A DNA stretch of 64,000 nucleotides from Saccoglossus kowalevskii. Its lineage: Eukaryota; Hemichordata; Enteropneusta; Harrimaniidae. The stretch spans positions 145,923 through 209,922 of the forward strand of contig NW_003152751.1 in assembly GCF_000003605.2 (NCBI RefSeq), written 5' to 3'. This document shows positions 59,601-64,000 of this stretch, piece by piece (within the stretch, counting starts at the first letter, position 1; the number at the start of each line of letters is the position of its first letter). The notes beneath the pieces are model-generated. The model saw only the letters and a list, made by a program, of their open reading frames with translations. It was not told where the DNA came from and searched no databases. Both the position numbers and the translations under genes were made by a program.

Positions 59601-62167
59601 AATACAAGTGTCTATGGCACATTAACCACATAGGTATATTCTCGAACGTACCAATATACCTATATTCAAGTTTTCGATTTTTTAGATTATATATGAAATA
59701 AAGAACAGGATTTTGACATTTAGTGAATCTAACATGTTCTACTCTTTGTGTAATATCCACAGCTGACAAACTACTCAATGCAGAAGTACGAGTTGGGAAC
59801 AGTGAAAATATTATTGATAATGCGGTGTGTGGTGTTAGAGTATCTGAATCGACAACAACCAAGGAAACAATTGATATCATATGTGCATGTGGACAGCCAG
59901 TGACAGGGCGTTATGTCAGTGTCCAGCTCATTGGGGTCACAGAGGAACTTACACTGTGTGAAGTAGAAGTGTCAGCTCTACCATCTGCCGTTACCTCTGC
60001 TCCCAGTGAAGATATCACTACTTCAGACGTGGGCTTGACCACTGATGAATGTAAGTAGAGTCAGTTACCACTAAATGATTACTCAATAATCCCACTTGTT
60101 GCTTTAATATGGTCGGTTTAACATATTATGGTTCTTCGCAGCTTGTACCCAACCTGATGGTCTTGTAAACATAGCGACTAACATGATTGCAACTCAAATT
60201 TCAACCGTGAGAAAAAGTATTGCCGGTAAAGCAGTTGATGGCAACTTCGATAGCAATTTCAAGGGAAAGTCATGCACGCAGACTGAAAAATCTCTTGAAC
60301 CATGGTGGAAACTGGATCTTGGCCAAGAACGTGGAATTTATGGAGTAACCATCACTAACAGAATGGACTGTTGTTGTAAGTGTTCAATAATACACATTCG
60401 TATTTACTATTGTAGAATATAATTTTTTGTCATAAATTGTACAATCTCAAGTTTCCCGCACTGAAGCCGCTGCTGTATTGTAAAACAACTGTAGCAACAT
60501 ATGGTAAACGTAAACATACAACAAACTAACAAACCAACATGTCTTCTATATTATAGCATCTCGTCTGAAAGAAGCTGAGATCAGAATTGGAAACAGCGAG
60601 AACATGGAAGAGAATACACAGTGTGGAATTCGAAGGGTCAGCGGGAAAATGGCCAAACGAGAACAAATTCACATCATCTGCAACAGCTGTCAGCCATTAA
60701 TTGGACGATATGTCAGCATTCGATTGAAGCGAGACAAAGAAATGATTCTTACCTTATGTGAAGTGGAGGTCCTGGCAATGGGAGAAGCTGGACCAACTGC
60801 AATGGCTACCGAGCCCTGGTCTACACTAGCCAGAATGGATACCACTCCAGTATTGGAAACAACACCAATAACAACTGAACCACGTAAGCCAACGAAATAT
60901 TTATTTTACTTAATTAAATCCTGAATTCTTATTTGATTTTTAACTATCATGATTATTATTAATAAATTATTTGATGTCTTCTTCAGCTTGCGTATTGCCA
61001 CCAGTGGTTGAGGTGGCTTCGGGGCTGGTGCAGACTAGTCAGAGCTCAGTCAGAAGGGGTGCTGTGGCTATCAGAGCTGTAGACGGAAACAAAGATGGCA
61101 ACTTCAAGACTGGAAGATCATGTACAATGACAAAAAAAGAGTATGAGCCATGGTGGATGATTGATTTAGAGGAATCACGTGACATTCACATGATCACTAT
61201 TAGCAACAGAGAAGATTGCTGCTGTATGTTGTTTTCCTTCCACAATAATGAAAAAAAAACACTTTATTTCGTGAAACGTAAGAAGTGTAAAAATGCGAAA
61301 AACGACAGAATGTGTGTTTGCTTCCGTCGATATATAATGTAATTTATTATTATTATTTGTTCCATCAGACTTCCGCTTGAAAGCCGCTGAGATAAGAGTT
61401 GGAAATAGTCCCAACTTTGAGGAGAACGCCGTCTGTGGAGGTGGGCCACTGCGTGGACGAGATGCTAGGGAGCGTACCGTTAATGTCACCTGTGGTTGTG
61501 ATACACCACTCAACGGTCGATACGTCAGCATTCAACTTATAGATAGAACGCAGTTCCTGACTTTATGCGAAGTTGAAGTCTGGGCTGCTGCTCCACCTGA
61601 AGAATGCCAGCTGCCCGGTGGACTGATTGAGCTTGCCAGCGGGAATCAAGTGTCACAGAGTTCAACAAAGAGGAAGTTAGGTGCTGAAAAAGCAATTGAC
61701 GGAGACAAAAACAGCGACTATAACGCGTTGTCGTGTACCCAAACCGCTTCGGAGTTGAGTCCTTGGTGGAAGGTGGATCTTGGTGAATCTAAAGATGTTT
61801 ATCAAGTTATTATCACAAACAGAATGGATTGTTGCTGTAAGTATCACTAGAATATGTGAAATATTGCCACGTTTATTGCATTTGTTGTGCGTGATATATA
61901 TATTGATATAAAGAGAGAAATTATCTATTTGTCATTGATCTTACAGCGTGGAGACTTGACAGTGCCGAAATTCGTATTGGAGACAGCGAGAATATATCGG
62001 AAAACGCCCTCTGTGGTGAACCACTGTCAAGACAAATGGTCGACAAGGAAACTATTGCTGTAAGGTGTGGATGTGAAGCAATGAAGGGGAAATACGTCTC
62101 TATACAGTTGCAGGACATGACACAAGTGTTGACTCTATGTGAGGTGGAAATAATGGGCTTCCCATAG
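19748..62167 (+). CDS. Giant secreted pentraxin(x31)-mucin-FTP(x5) lectin, about 76 exons
   Basis: The chain runs from a signal exon (19748-19844) through 31 modules (21778-56795), a Thr-rich exon (57130-57669) and five FTP domains (57854-62167) to a TAG stop. Every junction is GT-AG, and each module has a length divisible by 3 with phase-1 borders. The total is 23,355 bases, about 7,784 aa, taking 39 unseen bases in the gap. Each module is a pentraxin/LamG-type jelly roll with WHHxCxTWxS (pentraxin signature H-x-C-x-[ST]-W-x-[ST]), YKDG, LIIGQ and FNMW, followed by a tail with the pattern C-x3-CG-x4-W and a final Cys. Pentraxins normally are single-domain, calcium-dependent pattern-recognition proteins. 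The Xenopus pentraxin fusion protein joins one FTP to one pentraxin, in the opposite order. There is no membrane anchor, so the product should be secreted. A split into two genes near 57 kb is not excluded, but no promoter, signal peptide or stop supports one. Confidence 0.85.
20690..20985. repeat. GC-rich dispersed-repeat-like segment in intron 1
   Basis: The segment differs in composition from the AT-rich surroundings. It contains GGAGGGGCGAG, GGGGGTCCGGGGCATGC and two more AGGGGCGA copies, plus a self-complementary TCTAGAATTCTAGA region (about 20810-20835). The GGGGTCC..GGCATGCTCCCC pattern resembles common invertebrate interspersed repeats, but I cannot name the family. No intact coding frame is seen. 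Confidence 0.4.
21571..21600. repeat. (TATT)n microsatellite in intron 1
   Basis: About seven tandem TATT units, following a GC-richer stretch (21100-21560) in which nothing else was recognised. Confidence 0.8.
21778..23137 (+). CDS. Pentraxin module 1 (class alpha)
   Basis: Exons 21778-22304 and 23026-23137. It begins GCSDGTFGKK, shorter by four residues than its siblings because it follows the signal exon directly. It has MCFWVRS, HHLCITWDS (full pentraxin signature), YYKDG, FGQWQASIGGGF and FNIW. Tail: CEANCGNAVSW with final IRC. About 179 bp of its centre (21933-22111) match module 3 with one difference. Confidence 0.9.
22855..22958. repeat. Imperfect inverted repeat in the module-1 intron
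   Basis: Arms 22855-22875 (CTTATAAAAATCGCGCCCTCT) and 22940-22958 (complement of CTTATAAGTTGCGCCCTCT) flank 64 bp. The 15-mer AGTTGCGCCCTCTGT in the second arm also occurs at 4323-4337 in the opposite orientation. It may be a small MITE. Confidence 0.45.
23464..24429 (+). CDS. Pentraxin module 2 (class beta)
   Basis: Exons 23464-23999 and 24315-24429. Class-beta hallmarks are TACWWMRTNDV, GDNPGSIILETP and AFTQSNYRTN. The signature is HHVCLAWTS, with Ala in place of Ser/Thr. It has GQRQGSIGGGF and FNMW. Tail: CENGCGNLVSW. The centre (about 23562-23950) is nearly identical in DNA to module 4. Confidence 0.92.
24532..25334 (+). CDS. Pentraxin module 3 (class alpha)
   Basis: Exons 24532-25070 and 25220-25334. 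It has TECDAGEF, MCFWVRSHD, RSSNINSGSIY, HHLCITWDS and GTWQASIGGGF. Tail: CDLQCGDAISW with MEC. The N-terminal and C-terminal thirds match other alpha modules, while the centre matches module 1 almost perfectly, so it is a mosaic. Confidence 0.92.
25812..26598 (+). CDS. Pentraxin module 4 (class beta)
   Basis: Exons 25812-26347 and 26484-26598. It has EPVCSDGDF, TACWWMRTNDV, HHVCLAWTS, GQRQGSIGGGF and LEFNMW. Tail: CDNGCGDLVSW with SIC. The ends differ from module 2 (VLEFNMW here, ISEFNMW there) while the roughly 390-bp centre differs at only a handful of bases. Confidence 0.92.
26755..27575 (+). CDS. Pentraxin module 5 (class alpha), extra Cys
   Basis: Exons 26755-27293 and 27461-27575. It has TECGSGEYE, MCFWVRSHD, HHMCFTWDS, GQWQASVGGGF and then FNCEMTKFNIW, where the siblings have FNAEM. 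It therefore carries a seventh cysteine beyond the usual six. Tail: CDNNCGDVVSW. It opens the first alpha-gamma-delta-beta tetramer (modules 5-8). Confidence 0.92.
27831..29954 (+). CDS. Pentraxin module 6 (class gamma, split domain exon)
   Basis: Exons 27831-28022, 28266-28612 and 29840-29954. The domain is interrupted by a phase-1 intron after SYFAQ, at the position shared by modules 12 and 16. It has ENPYNLRA, HHVCLSWAG (last signature residue Gly), YRDGG, GQRQGSIGGGF and FNMW. Tail: CENGCGNLISW. The intron before the tail exon is unusually long, 1.2 kb. Confidence 0.9.
28613..29839 (+). other. Long intron of module 6, no features recognised
   Basis: 1,227 bp of AT-rich intron with a short (AAT)n tract near 29538. 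No coding or element signature was found on either strand. Confidence 0.5.
30574..31331 (+). CDS. Pentraxin module 7 (class delta)
   Basis: Exons 30574-31106 and 31220-31331. Delta hallmarks are SYASVMQEIPEM, CMWIKTTQST, YRTSNINAGSMY, WFHTCMTWTS and GQWQASIGGQF. The domain exon is 533 bp, six bases shorter than alpha exons. Tail: CGYMCGDVISW with VQC. It is nearly identical to modules 13 and 17. Confidence 0.92.
31463..32219 (+). CDS. Pentraxin module 8 (class beta), extra Cys
   Basis: Exons 31463-31998 and 32105-32219. It has TSCWWMRTNDV, NLRACVKNSW (Cys where modules 2, 4 and 10 have Ser), HHVCLTWSS (full signature), GQRQGSIGGGF and FNMW. Tail: CENGCGTLVSW. The extra Cys is shared with module 14, which occupies the same place in the next tetramer. 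Confidence 0.92.
32437..33341 (+). CDS. Pentraxin module 9 (class alpha)
   Basis: Exons 32437-32975 and 33227-33341. It has STCEGGEFE, MCFWVRSRD, HHLCFTWDS, GTWQASIGGGF and FNIW. Tail: CGSLCGDIVSW with IKC. Followed by a beta module, it forms an extra alpha-beta dimer (9-10) between tetramers. Confidence 0.92.
33544..34519 (+). CDS. Pentraxin module 10 (class beta)
   Basis: Exons 33544-34085 (542 bp, two codons longer near IPDHDLWEF) and 34405-34519. It has TACWWMRTNDV, HHVCFAWTS (Ala in signature), GQRQGSIGGGF and FNMW. Tail: CENGCGDLVSW with AIC. Its DLWEF start is gamma-like while the rest is beta, which suggests recombination between classes. Confidence 0.92.
34638..35842 (+). CDS. Pentraxin module 11 (class alpha)
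   Basis: Exons 34638-35176 and 35728-35842. It has TDCEGGEFD, MCFWVRSRD, SSNINTGSIYVYNP, HHLCFTWDS and GTWQASIGGGF. Tail: CDANCGDIISW. It begins the second tetramer (11-14) and is nearly identical in DNA to module 15. Confidence 0.92.
36040..37222 (+). CDS. Pentraxin module 12 (class gamma, split exon), tail exon in assembly gap
   Basis: Exons 36040-36231 and 36359-36705, plus a tail exon visible only from 37147 to 37222 (NVISWHDF with SEC). It has the same internal phase-1 intron after SYFAQ as module 6, HHVCLSWAG, YRDGG and GQRQGSIGG. The tail's first 39 bases, including two cysteines if it is normal, lie in the run of N. Frame and length agree with a standard 115-bp tail. Confidence 0.88.
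36864..37146. other. Assembly gap (283 N)
   Basis: Unsequenced bases fall at the intron 3' end and tail-exon start of module 12. Near-identical repeats around it may have hindered assembly, and the true gap size is unknown. Whole modules could be collapsed here. Confidence 0.95.
37337..38120 (+). CDS. Pentraxin module 13 (class delta)
   Basis: Exons 37337-37869 and 38009-38120. It has LECGKGDFDDK, SYASVMQEIPEM, CMWIKTTQST, WFHTCMTWTS and GQWQASIGGQF. Tail: CGYTCGDVISW with VQC. Long stretches are identical in DNA to modules 7 and 17. Confidence 0.92.
38302..39060 (+). CDS. Pentraxin module 14 (class beta), extra Cys
   Basis: Exons 38302-38837 and 38946-39060. It has TACFWMKTND, NLRACIQNTW (extra Cys as in module 8), HHVCVTWSS, GQRQGSIGGGF and FNMW. 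Tail: CKNGCGNLLPW, with Pro replacing the usual Ser before Trp. Confidence 0.92.
39162..39938 (+). CDS. Pentraxin module 15 (class alpha)
   Basis: Exons 39162-39700 and 39824-39938. It has TKCGEGKFE, MCFWVRSRD, SSNINTGSIYVYNP, HHLCFTWDS and GTWQASIGGGF. Tail: CDVTCGDEISW. It opens the third tetramer (15-18) and is the sister of module 11. Confidence 0.92.
40109..41236 (+). CDS. Pentraxin module 16 (class gamma, split domain exon)
   Basis: Exons 40109-40300, 40668-41014 and 41122-41236. It shares the phase-1 internal intron position with modules 6 and 12. It has HHVCLSWSE (Glu at the last signature position), YRDGG and GQKQGSLGGGF. Tail: CDNGCGNIILW, with Leu before Trp. It is more diverged from 6 and 12 than they are from each other. 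Confidence 0.9.
41373..42237 (+). CDS. Pentraxin module 17 (class delta)
   Basis: Exons 41373-41905 and 42126-42237. It has TECGKGEFDDK, SYASVMQEIQEM, WFHTCMTWTS and GQWQASIGGQF. Tail: CGYSCGNVISW. The middle of the domain exon is almost identical in DNA to module 7, including KDARLRYTNTG. Confidence 0.92.
42572..43338 (+). CDS. Pentraxin module 18 (class beta, diverged)
   Basis: Exons 42572-43107 and 43224-43338. It has TACWWMRTSTTT, GDSYGSIIVESPHNLRA, HHVCITWSS, then GQRQRIMGGNF where siblings have GQRQGSIGGGF, and FNMW. Tail: CDNGCGNLVSW. It ends the third tetramer. Confidence 0.9.
43694..44459 (+). CDS. Pentraxin module 19 (class alpha, diverged)
   Basis: Exons 43694-44232 and 44345-44459. 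It has TECNGGDLK, MCFWVRSED, HHMCFTWDS, YYKDG, then GQRQGLVGGSF, a beta-like loop in an alpha module. Tail: CDSNCGDVISW. Confidence 0.9.
44776..45517 (+). CDS. Pentraxin module 20 (gamma-like, uninterrupted exon)
   Basis: Exons 44776-45314 and 45403-45517. It has MCFWARTDDLS, SYYAYGDSVGSIVIENP, NHVCTTWKS, YKNG (Asn for Asp) and GQKQGSMGGGF. Tail: CDNGCGELISW. It matches gamma modules in sequence but lacks their internal intron, so that intron was gained (or this one lost) after the lineages split. Confidence 0.9.
45696..46490 (+). CDS. Pentraxin module 21 (delta/alpha-like)
   Basis: Exons 45696-46237 and 46379-46490. It has SDCEGGQFDGK, TACWWSRTTDG, HHMCVTWSS, YFKDT (final Gly lost), then GQVQNQNGIVF and FNLWC, the last adding a cysteine. 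Tail: CQPDCGDIIAW. Confidence 0.9.
46847..47599 (+). CDS. Pentraxin module 22
   Basis: Exons 46847-47391 (545 bp) and 47488-47599. It has STCSGGAFDDK, TSCWWMRTSD, then MQLCVNNQCGTASS with two extra cysteines six residues apart, which could form an added disulfide. It also has HHICVTWSS, YFKDG, GQQQNSVGGGF and FNFW. Tail: CEKGCGDVIAW. Confidence 0.9.
47784..48543 (+). CDS. Pentraxin module 23
   Basis: Exons 47784-48319 and 48432-48543. It has KICSKGHYNGK, MCFWTKTYST, HHICITWDS (full signature), YFKDA, GQYQTTVGGGF and FNMW. Tail: CQQTCGDLISW. From here to module 31 the modules are strongly diverged from each other. Confidence 0.9.
48696..49699 (+). CDS. Pentraxin module 24
   Basis: Exons 48696-49240 (545 bp) and 49579-49699 (121 bp, the longest tail here). 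It has ITCSDGQFD, SVCWWMKTTGT, HHVCLTWTR (Arg at the last signature position), YKDG, GQRQGSKGGGF and FNMW. Tail: CANGCGDLISW with LGTC, two residues longer than siblings. Confidence 0.9.
49868..50518 (+). CDS. Pentraxin module 25, single fused exon
   Basis: One 651-bp exon encodes both domain and tail. SDDI is followed directly by MNVAITGCHTGCGNV, at the point where every other module has an intron. It has TACWWMRTTD, HHYCVLWKA (signature degraded), YFKNS in place of YKDG, GQLQGNVGGGL and FNLW. This is a precise intron loss. Confidence 0.9.
50566..50630. repeat. (AT)n microsatellite
   Basis: About 32 AT units in the 220-bp intron between modules 25 and 26, starting about 47 bp after the donor at 50519. 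It may be polymorphic. Confidence 0.92.
50739..51549 (+). CDS. Pentraxin module 26
   Basis: Exons 50739-51283 and 51435-51549. It has QTCQNGEFSDK, MCWWVRTDD, HHVCFSWNS, YYKDG and GQDQASIGQQAAF. It is the only module with an acidic residue (Asp) at the position matching CRP Glu138. Tail: CMDGCGDIVPW with ITCE. Confidence 0.9.
51695..52438 (+). CDS. Pentraxin module 27
   Basis: Exons 51695-52230 and 52327-52438. It has EECNKGEFV, MCWWMRTTS, HHACITWDN, YYKDG, GNDQKGVGGVRF and FNVW. Tail: CNPECGDVVNW with IPC. Confidence 0.9.
52674..53980 (+). CDS. Pentraxin module 28
   Basis: Exons 52674-53209 and 53869-53980, with a 659-bp intron between them. It has PACYGGEFDDK, TICYWVQTDD, VHLCTSWDS, YFLDGS, GNRRNSKGGSF (both Gln of the GQxQ loop replaced) and FNMW. 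Tail: CENGCGDIISW. Confidence 0.9.
54120..55062 (+). CDS. Pentraxin module 29, uniquely split domain exon
   Basis: Exons 54120-54463, 54572-54766 and 54951-55062. A phase-0 intron of 108 bp interrupts the domain just before MYKDG, a site unlike the gamma-class intron and seen in no other module. It has SVCYWMRTVD, HHICVTWKS, GQHQGKYGGGF and FNMW. Tail: CDRGCGDIINW. Confidence 0.88.
55157..55919 (+). CDS. Pentraxin module 30, signature Cys replaced by Phe
   Basis: Exons 55157-55698 and 55808-55919. It has PRCFGGDY, TMCFWMRTND, then HHVFVAWTS: the cysteine of the pentraxin intradomain disulfide is Phe (TTT), leaving the partner Cys unpaired. YYKDG, GQRLANTNGQF and FNLW follow. Tail: CLKACGNLVWW. 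Frame and splice sites are intact. Confidence 0.9.
56010..56795 (+). CDS. Pentraxin module 31 (last)
   Basis: Exons 56010-56557 (548 bp, the longest single domain exon) and 56687-56795 (109 bp, the shortest tail). It has PRCSGGKY, TVCWWQKMNE, then WHYLCMTWES with Tyr for the signature His, LYDRG in place of YKDG, GQLQSGVGTGF and FNIW. Tail: CDPGCGDLFSW with IQC. Confidence 0.9.
57130..57669 (+). CDS. Thr-rich mucin-like spacer exon
   Basis: One 540-bp phase-1 exon of 180 codons lies between the last pentraxin module and the first FTP domain. Its core is a tandem heptad-like repeat (PTTVAAE, PTTVAVE), repeated about eight times at 57220-57400, then a Thr/Ser/Glu/Lys-rich stretch. Such sequence is usually extended and heavily O-glycosylated. 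It has no cysteine until just past the splice site. The repeated DNA could vary in length between alleles. Confidence 0.88.
57854..58570 (+). CDS. FTP domain 1 of the giant gene
   Basis: Exons 57854-58090 and 58319-58570. It has CPVPDD, RAVDGN, KSCTQT, PWWKVDL and NRQDCC, then AEELLNAEVRVGDD, VICACGDP, GRYISVQL and LALCEVAV. The last basic residue of the R-x-D-x4-[RK] element is Glu here. Confidence 0.9.
58667..60050 (+). CDS. FTP domain 2 of the giant gene
   Basis: Exons 58667-58900 and 59763-60050, with an 862-bp intron that holds nothing recognisable. It has CLLPENL, RAVDGN, KSCSRT, PWWMVDL and NRQDCC, then ADKLLNAEVRVGNS (R-x-D-x4-K present), GRYVSVQL and LTLCEVEV. It ends in a Ser/Thr-rich linker of about 20 residues. 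Confidence 0.9.
60142..60883 (+). CDS. FTP domain 3 of the giant gene
   Basis: Exons 60142-60375 and 60557-60883 (327 bp). It has CTQPDGL, KAVDGN, KSCTQT, PWWKLDL and NRMDCC, then SSRLKEAEIRIGNS (R-x-D-x4-R present), IICNSCQP, GRYVSIRL and LTLCEVEV. The extended tail is Thr/Pro-rich (ETTPITTEP), a second short mucin-like linker. Confidence 0.9.
60987..61600 (+). CDS. FTP domain 4 of the giant gene
   Basis: Exon 60987-61223 and the first half of exon 61369-61836. It has CVLPPVV, RAVDGN, RSCTMT, PWWMIDL and NREDCC, then YFRLKAAEIRVGNS, VTCGCDTP, GRYVSIQL and LTLCEVEV. It is closest in sequence to domain 5 of the left minus-strand gene. Confidence 0.9.
61601..62167 (+). CDS. FTP domain 5 and C-terminus of the giant gene
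   Basis: The second part of exon 61369-61836 and the terminal exon 61947-62167. No intron separates domains 4 and 5: EVEVWAA runs straight into CQLPGG. It has KAIDGD, LSCTQT, PWWKVDL and NRMDCC, then SWRLDSAEIRIGDS, GKYVSIQL and LTLCEVEI, ending MGFP-stop (TAG 62165-62167). There is no transmembrane or GPI-like tail. Confidence 0.9.
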
Positions 62168-62381
62168 AAACGAAAAACCGAGACTCGTCTAAATTATGCT
62201 TTATTTAATGAATGGTTGGTGTGTGGTATTATAGTATAATGATATAACAACTCGTATATTCTTCTTCATTACGAAAACAAATGGTATATAATTGTTGCCG
62301 TCTACATGGCTTATACTAGAATTTCGAATTTAATATACACCGTTCACGCAAATTTGAAAGTCACATGCACATTGGTCATTT

Positions 62382-62534
62382 AATAAATACCATATCTGTT
62401 TTAGGAGCAAACTAATTGTTACGGCCAAGGTCACATCTTCAATTTTTCTGTTCGCAACAGCGTTTTCCACATTTTAAGATTGGTTATAGGTGATTTATTT
62501 CTTCTCTATTGTCTTTGTGTTGGTTATCAATAAA
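62382..62534 (+). promoter_or_regulatory. Candidate polyadenylation signals of the giant gene
   Basis: AATAAA hexamers occur at 62382-62387 (215 nt after the stop) and 62529-62534 (362 nt after the stop). Either could end the transcript. The sequence does not decide between them. Confidence 0.5.
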
Positions 62535-63364
62535 AACAATATAATAATATAAACATGGTTAGTTTAATGATAATGACAAAACGCCCTCGAATTCACGTGT
62601 CAATGTAGTCAGTTGAAATGTACACAACCCTGACTATCCACTCCACGAGGATGGAATAAGTCGTTGATAATATTTGCTTGCAAATGCTGTTAGCTGTATT
62701 AATCTTGTCAACGCTCCACATAAAACAAAAGCCAAATATAAAATCAAATGTTTTGACCAAAATGATTTTATTACTATGATATGATCACATCAAATAAAGA
62801 GACGACCATCGTACTACAAAACATATTAACTCTAAAAGACTTACCCAACCAATGACACCTTCACCAGAAAATTAAACTTCTCAATCATTATCATCACAGT
62901 CGTTGACATTCCCAAACATTGTGTCGATTCAACCACACTGATATTACAATAGTGTTTCAATATATATATAGTGTCAACGCATCAAATATGTTATATTCCA
63001 ATGACGTCACAATTACAAATGGCGTGCCAATATTGAGCATGTAGGGTGTTGATATACGAAAATGTAACTTGAATTTCGGTTACGTTTCGTAAAGAAAATA
63101 ATTGTAAATTATTCTTAATTTCACACAACAAACAACAGTTGCAAAGTACTCATACAGACATCATTTTAAACGTCGCCGTGCTGCGAAAGAATGCATTTCG
63201 ACTAAATTTCAACATCGTCATCAGTAAGTACCATAATGCGCTATAACAACAGGTAAAAATCACCGCGATGTCGTTCTCTGTAAATTCCTAATTAAAAACG
63301 TGACATATAAGATTCAAGCGTGTCAGGGCACATTAATAACTAAATTTTCGTCCCAGAAGCTTAG

Positions 63365-63370
63365 TTTATT
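63365..63370 (-). promoter_or_regulatory. Polyadenylation signal of the right-hand FTP gene
   Basis: AATAAA on the minus strand, 79 bp downstream of the TAA at 63451-63449. Confidence 0.5.
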
Positions 63371-63448
63371 TAATTCAAAACTGTAAAATTTTTAACAATT
63401 TTTGGCTTTTTTGGAATAGACAGTACCAACGAATGATCATGATTAGTT

Positions 63449-63675
63449 TTATAATAAAACGTACACCTCCACCTCACACAGCGATAATACCTGGACCACT
63501 TCTTTTAACTGTATACTGACGTAACGTCCCATCACTGCATTGGGACAGTTGCAGACGACCTCGACAGTTTCCTGATCTAAAACATCTCGTTTTGTTAGGC
63601 GCGCTCCACACAGTTTGTTGTCATCTACAGTTTCACTGTCACCAATATGTACTTCGGCATTAGCCAACTTTGAAG
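63449..63675 (-). CDS. Terminal exon of a third FTP-domain gene (5' part beyond window)
   Basis: A 227-bp exon with phase-1 acceptor (TTTACGTCAG, then CT) encodes SKLANAEVHIGDSE, KLCGARLTKRD, VVCNC, GRYVSIQL, LSLCEVEV and a final YVLL-stop (TAA 63451-63449). It is the second half of an FTP domain. The first-half exon is not within the 325 bp remaining before the window edge. It is convergent with the giant gene. Confidence 0.87.
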
Positions 63676-64000
63676 CTGACGTAAAAAGGCAGAAATGTTC
63701 AATTAAATAAATAAATGCATAAATGCAAAATGCAAAATGTTTAGACAAAAATTGTAAAGAAATGAAATAAATGTGATTCAATGTTTGTTTTTGTGCACAA
63801 TAAGGGTATTAGGATAAGAAGGGTGTTTTAATACGGAAAACATAAGTGCATATTTTACACGAAATTTACTTATTATAGTACACGATTGAGTCGTCCAGAA
63901 TTGTAGTAATCATATCATGTGCTATAAATCCGTATATTAAATTAATCGCGTATACAACCCGAATGCAATTGAGAATTAATAACTTTTATAGGTAAAAGGC
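63676..64000 (-). other. Intron sequence at the right edge
   Basis: Upstream intron of the right-hand FTP gene. It is AT-rich and contains no FTP first-half exon or other feature. Confidence 0.5.

Larger units (their letters stand above)
62168..63448. other. 3' UTR and convergent intergenic region
   Basis: 1.28 kb between the stop of the giant gene and the stop of the right-hand minus-strand FTP gene. Apart from poly(A) signals, no gene, RNA or element is recognised. Confidence 0.5.

Noticed and set aside
1-64000. Retrovirus-like, LTR, Polinton or LINE coding remnants
   Set aside because: No reverse transcriptase, integrase, capsid or polymerase motif was seen in any frame, and no long terminal repeats were found.

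Overview
The window is animal (bilaterian invertebrate) genomic DNA. It is AT-rich, with short GT-AG introns, almost uniformly phase-1-symmetric domain exons, secreted lectin-type domains, and one assembly gap of 283 N (36864-37146). The sequence alone does not fix the species; a hemichordate, cephalochordate, echinoderm or spiralian would all fit. No rRNA, tRNA, CRISPR array, bacterial-type operon, or reverse transcriptase/integrase coding was seen.

Layout. (1) 1-10732, minus strand: the 5' part of a secreted protein made of at least five tandem FTP domains (fucolectin / tachylectin-4 / pentraxin-1 type, F5/8C-like fold). Each domain is encoded by two exons. The gene starts with a signal-peptide exon at 10669-10732 behind a TATA box and runs off the left edge. 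(2) 10786-19700: an intergenic stretch with a long hairpin (14047-14180), a small MITE with a 9-bp target duplication (15391-15556), a signal-peptide-like micro-ORF (12411-12491) and an orphan TATA box plus signal-peptide exon (14990-15126). (3) 19748-62167, plus strand: one giant gene of about 76 coding exons. The predicted protein has a signal peptide, 31 tandem modules (pentraxin-like domain of about 178 aa plus a three-cysteine tail of about 38 aa), a Thr-rich mucin-like spacer and five FTP domains, then a stop with no transmembrane segment. My exon chain adds up to 23,355 coding bases, about 7,784 residues, assuming the gapped tail exon of module 12 has the usual 115 bp. (4) 63449-63675, minus strand: the terminal exon of a third FTP gene entering from the right, convergent with the giant gene.

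How the genes relate. All three genes encode secreted FTP-domain proteins, and both visible gene starts use a TATA box, a short signal exon and phase-1 domain exons. The locus is therefore a lectin cluster grown by tandem duplication. The closest known precedent for joining these two folds is the Xenopus pentraxin fusion protein (one FTP plus one pentraxin). Here the order is reversed and the copy number is greatly expanded. The 31 modules follow a higher-order pattern of alternating odd and even module types. Dimers (alpha-beta) and tetramers (alpha-gamma-delta-beta) have been duplicated, and patches of near identity between modules suggest gene conversion. The classic calcium-site acids of pentraxins and the fucose-contact His of FTP lectins appear largely replaced, so ligand specificity is probably altered. 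A role in innate recognition or in an extracellular matrix, mucus or adhesive material is inference only.
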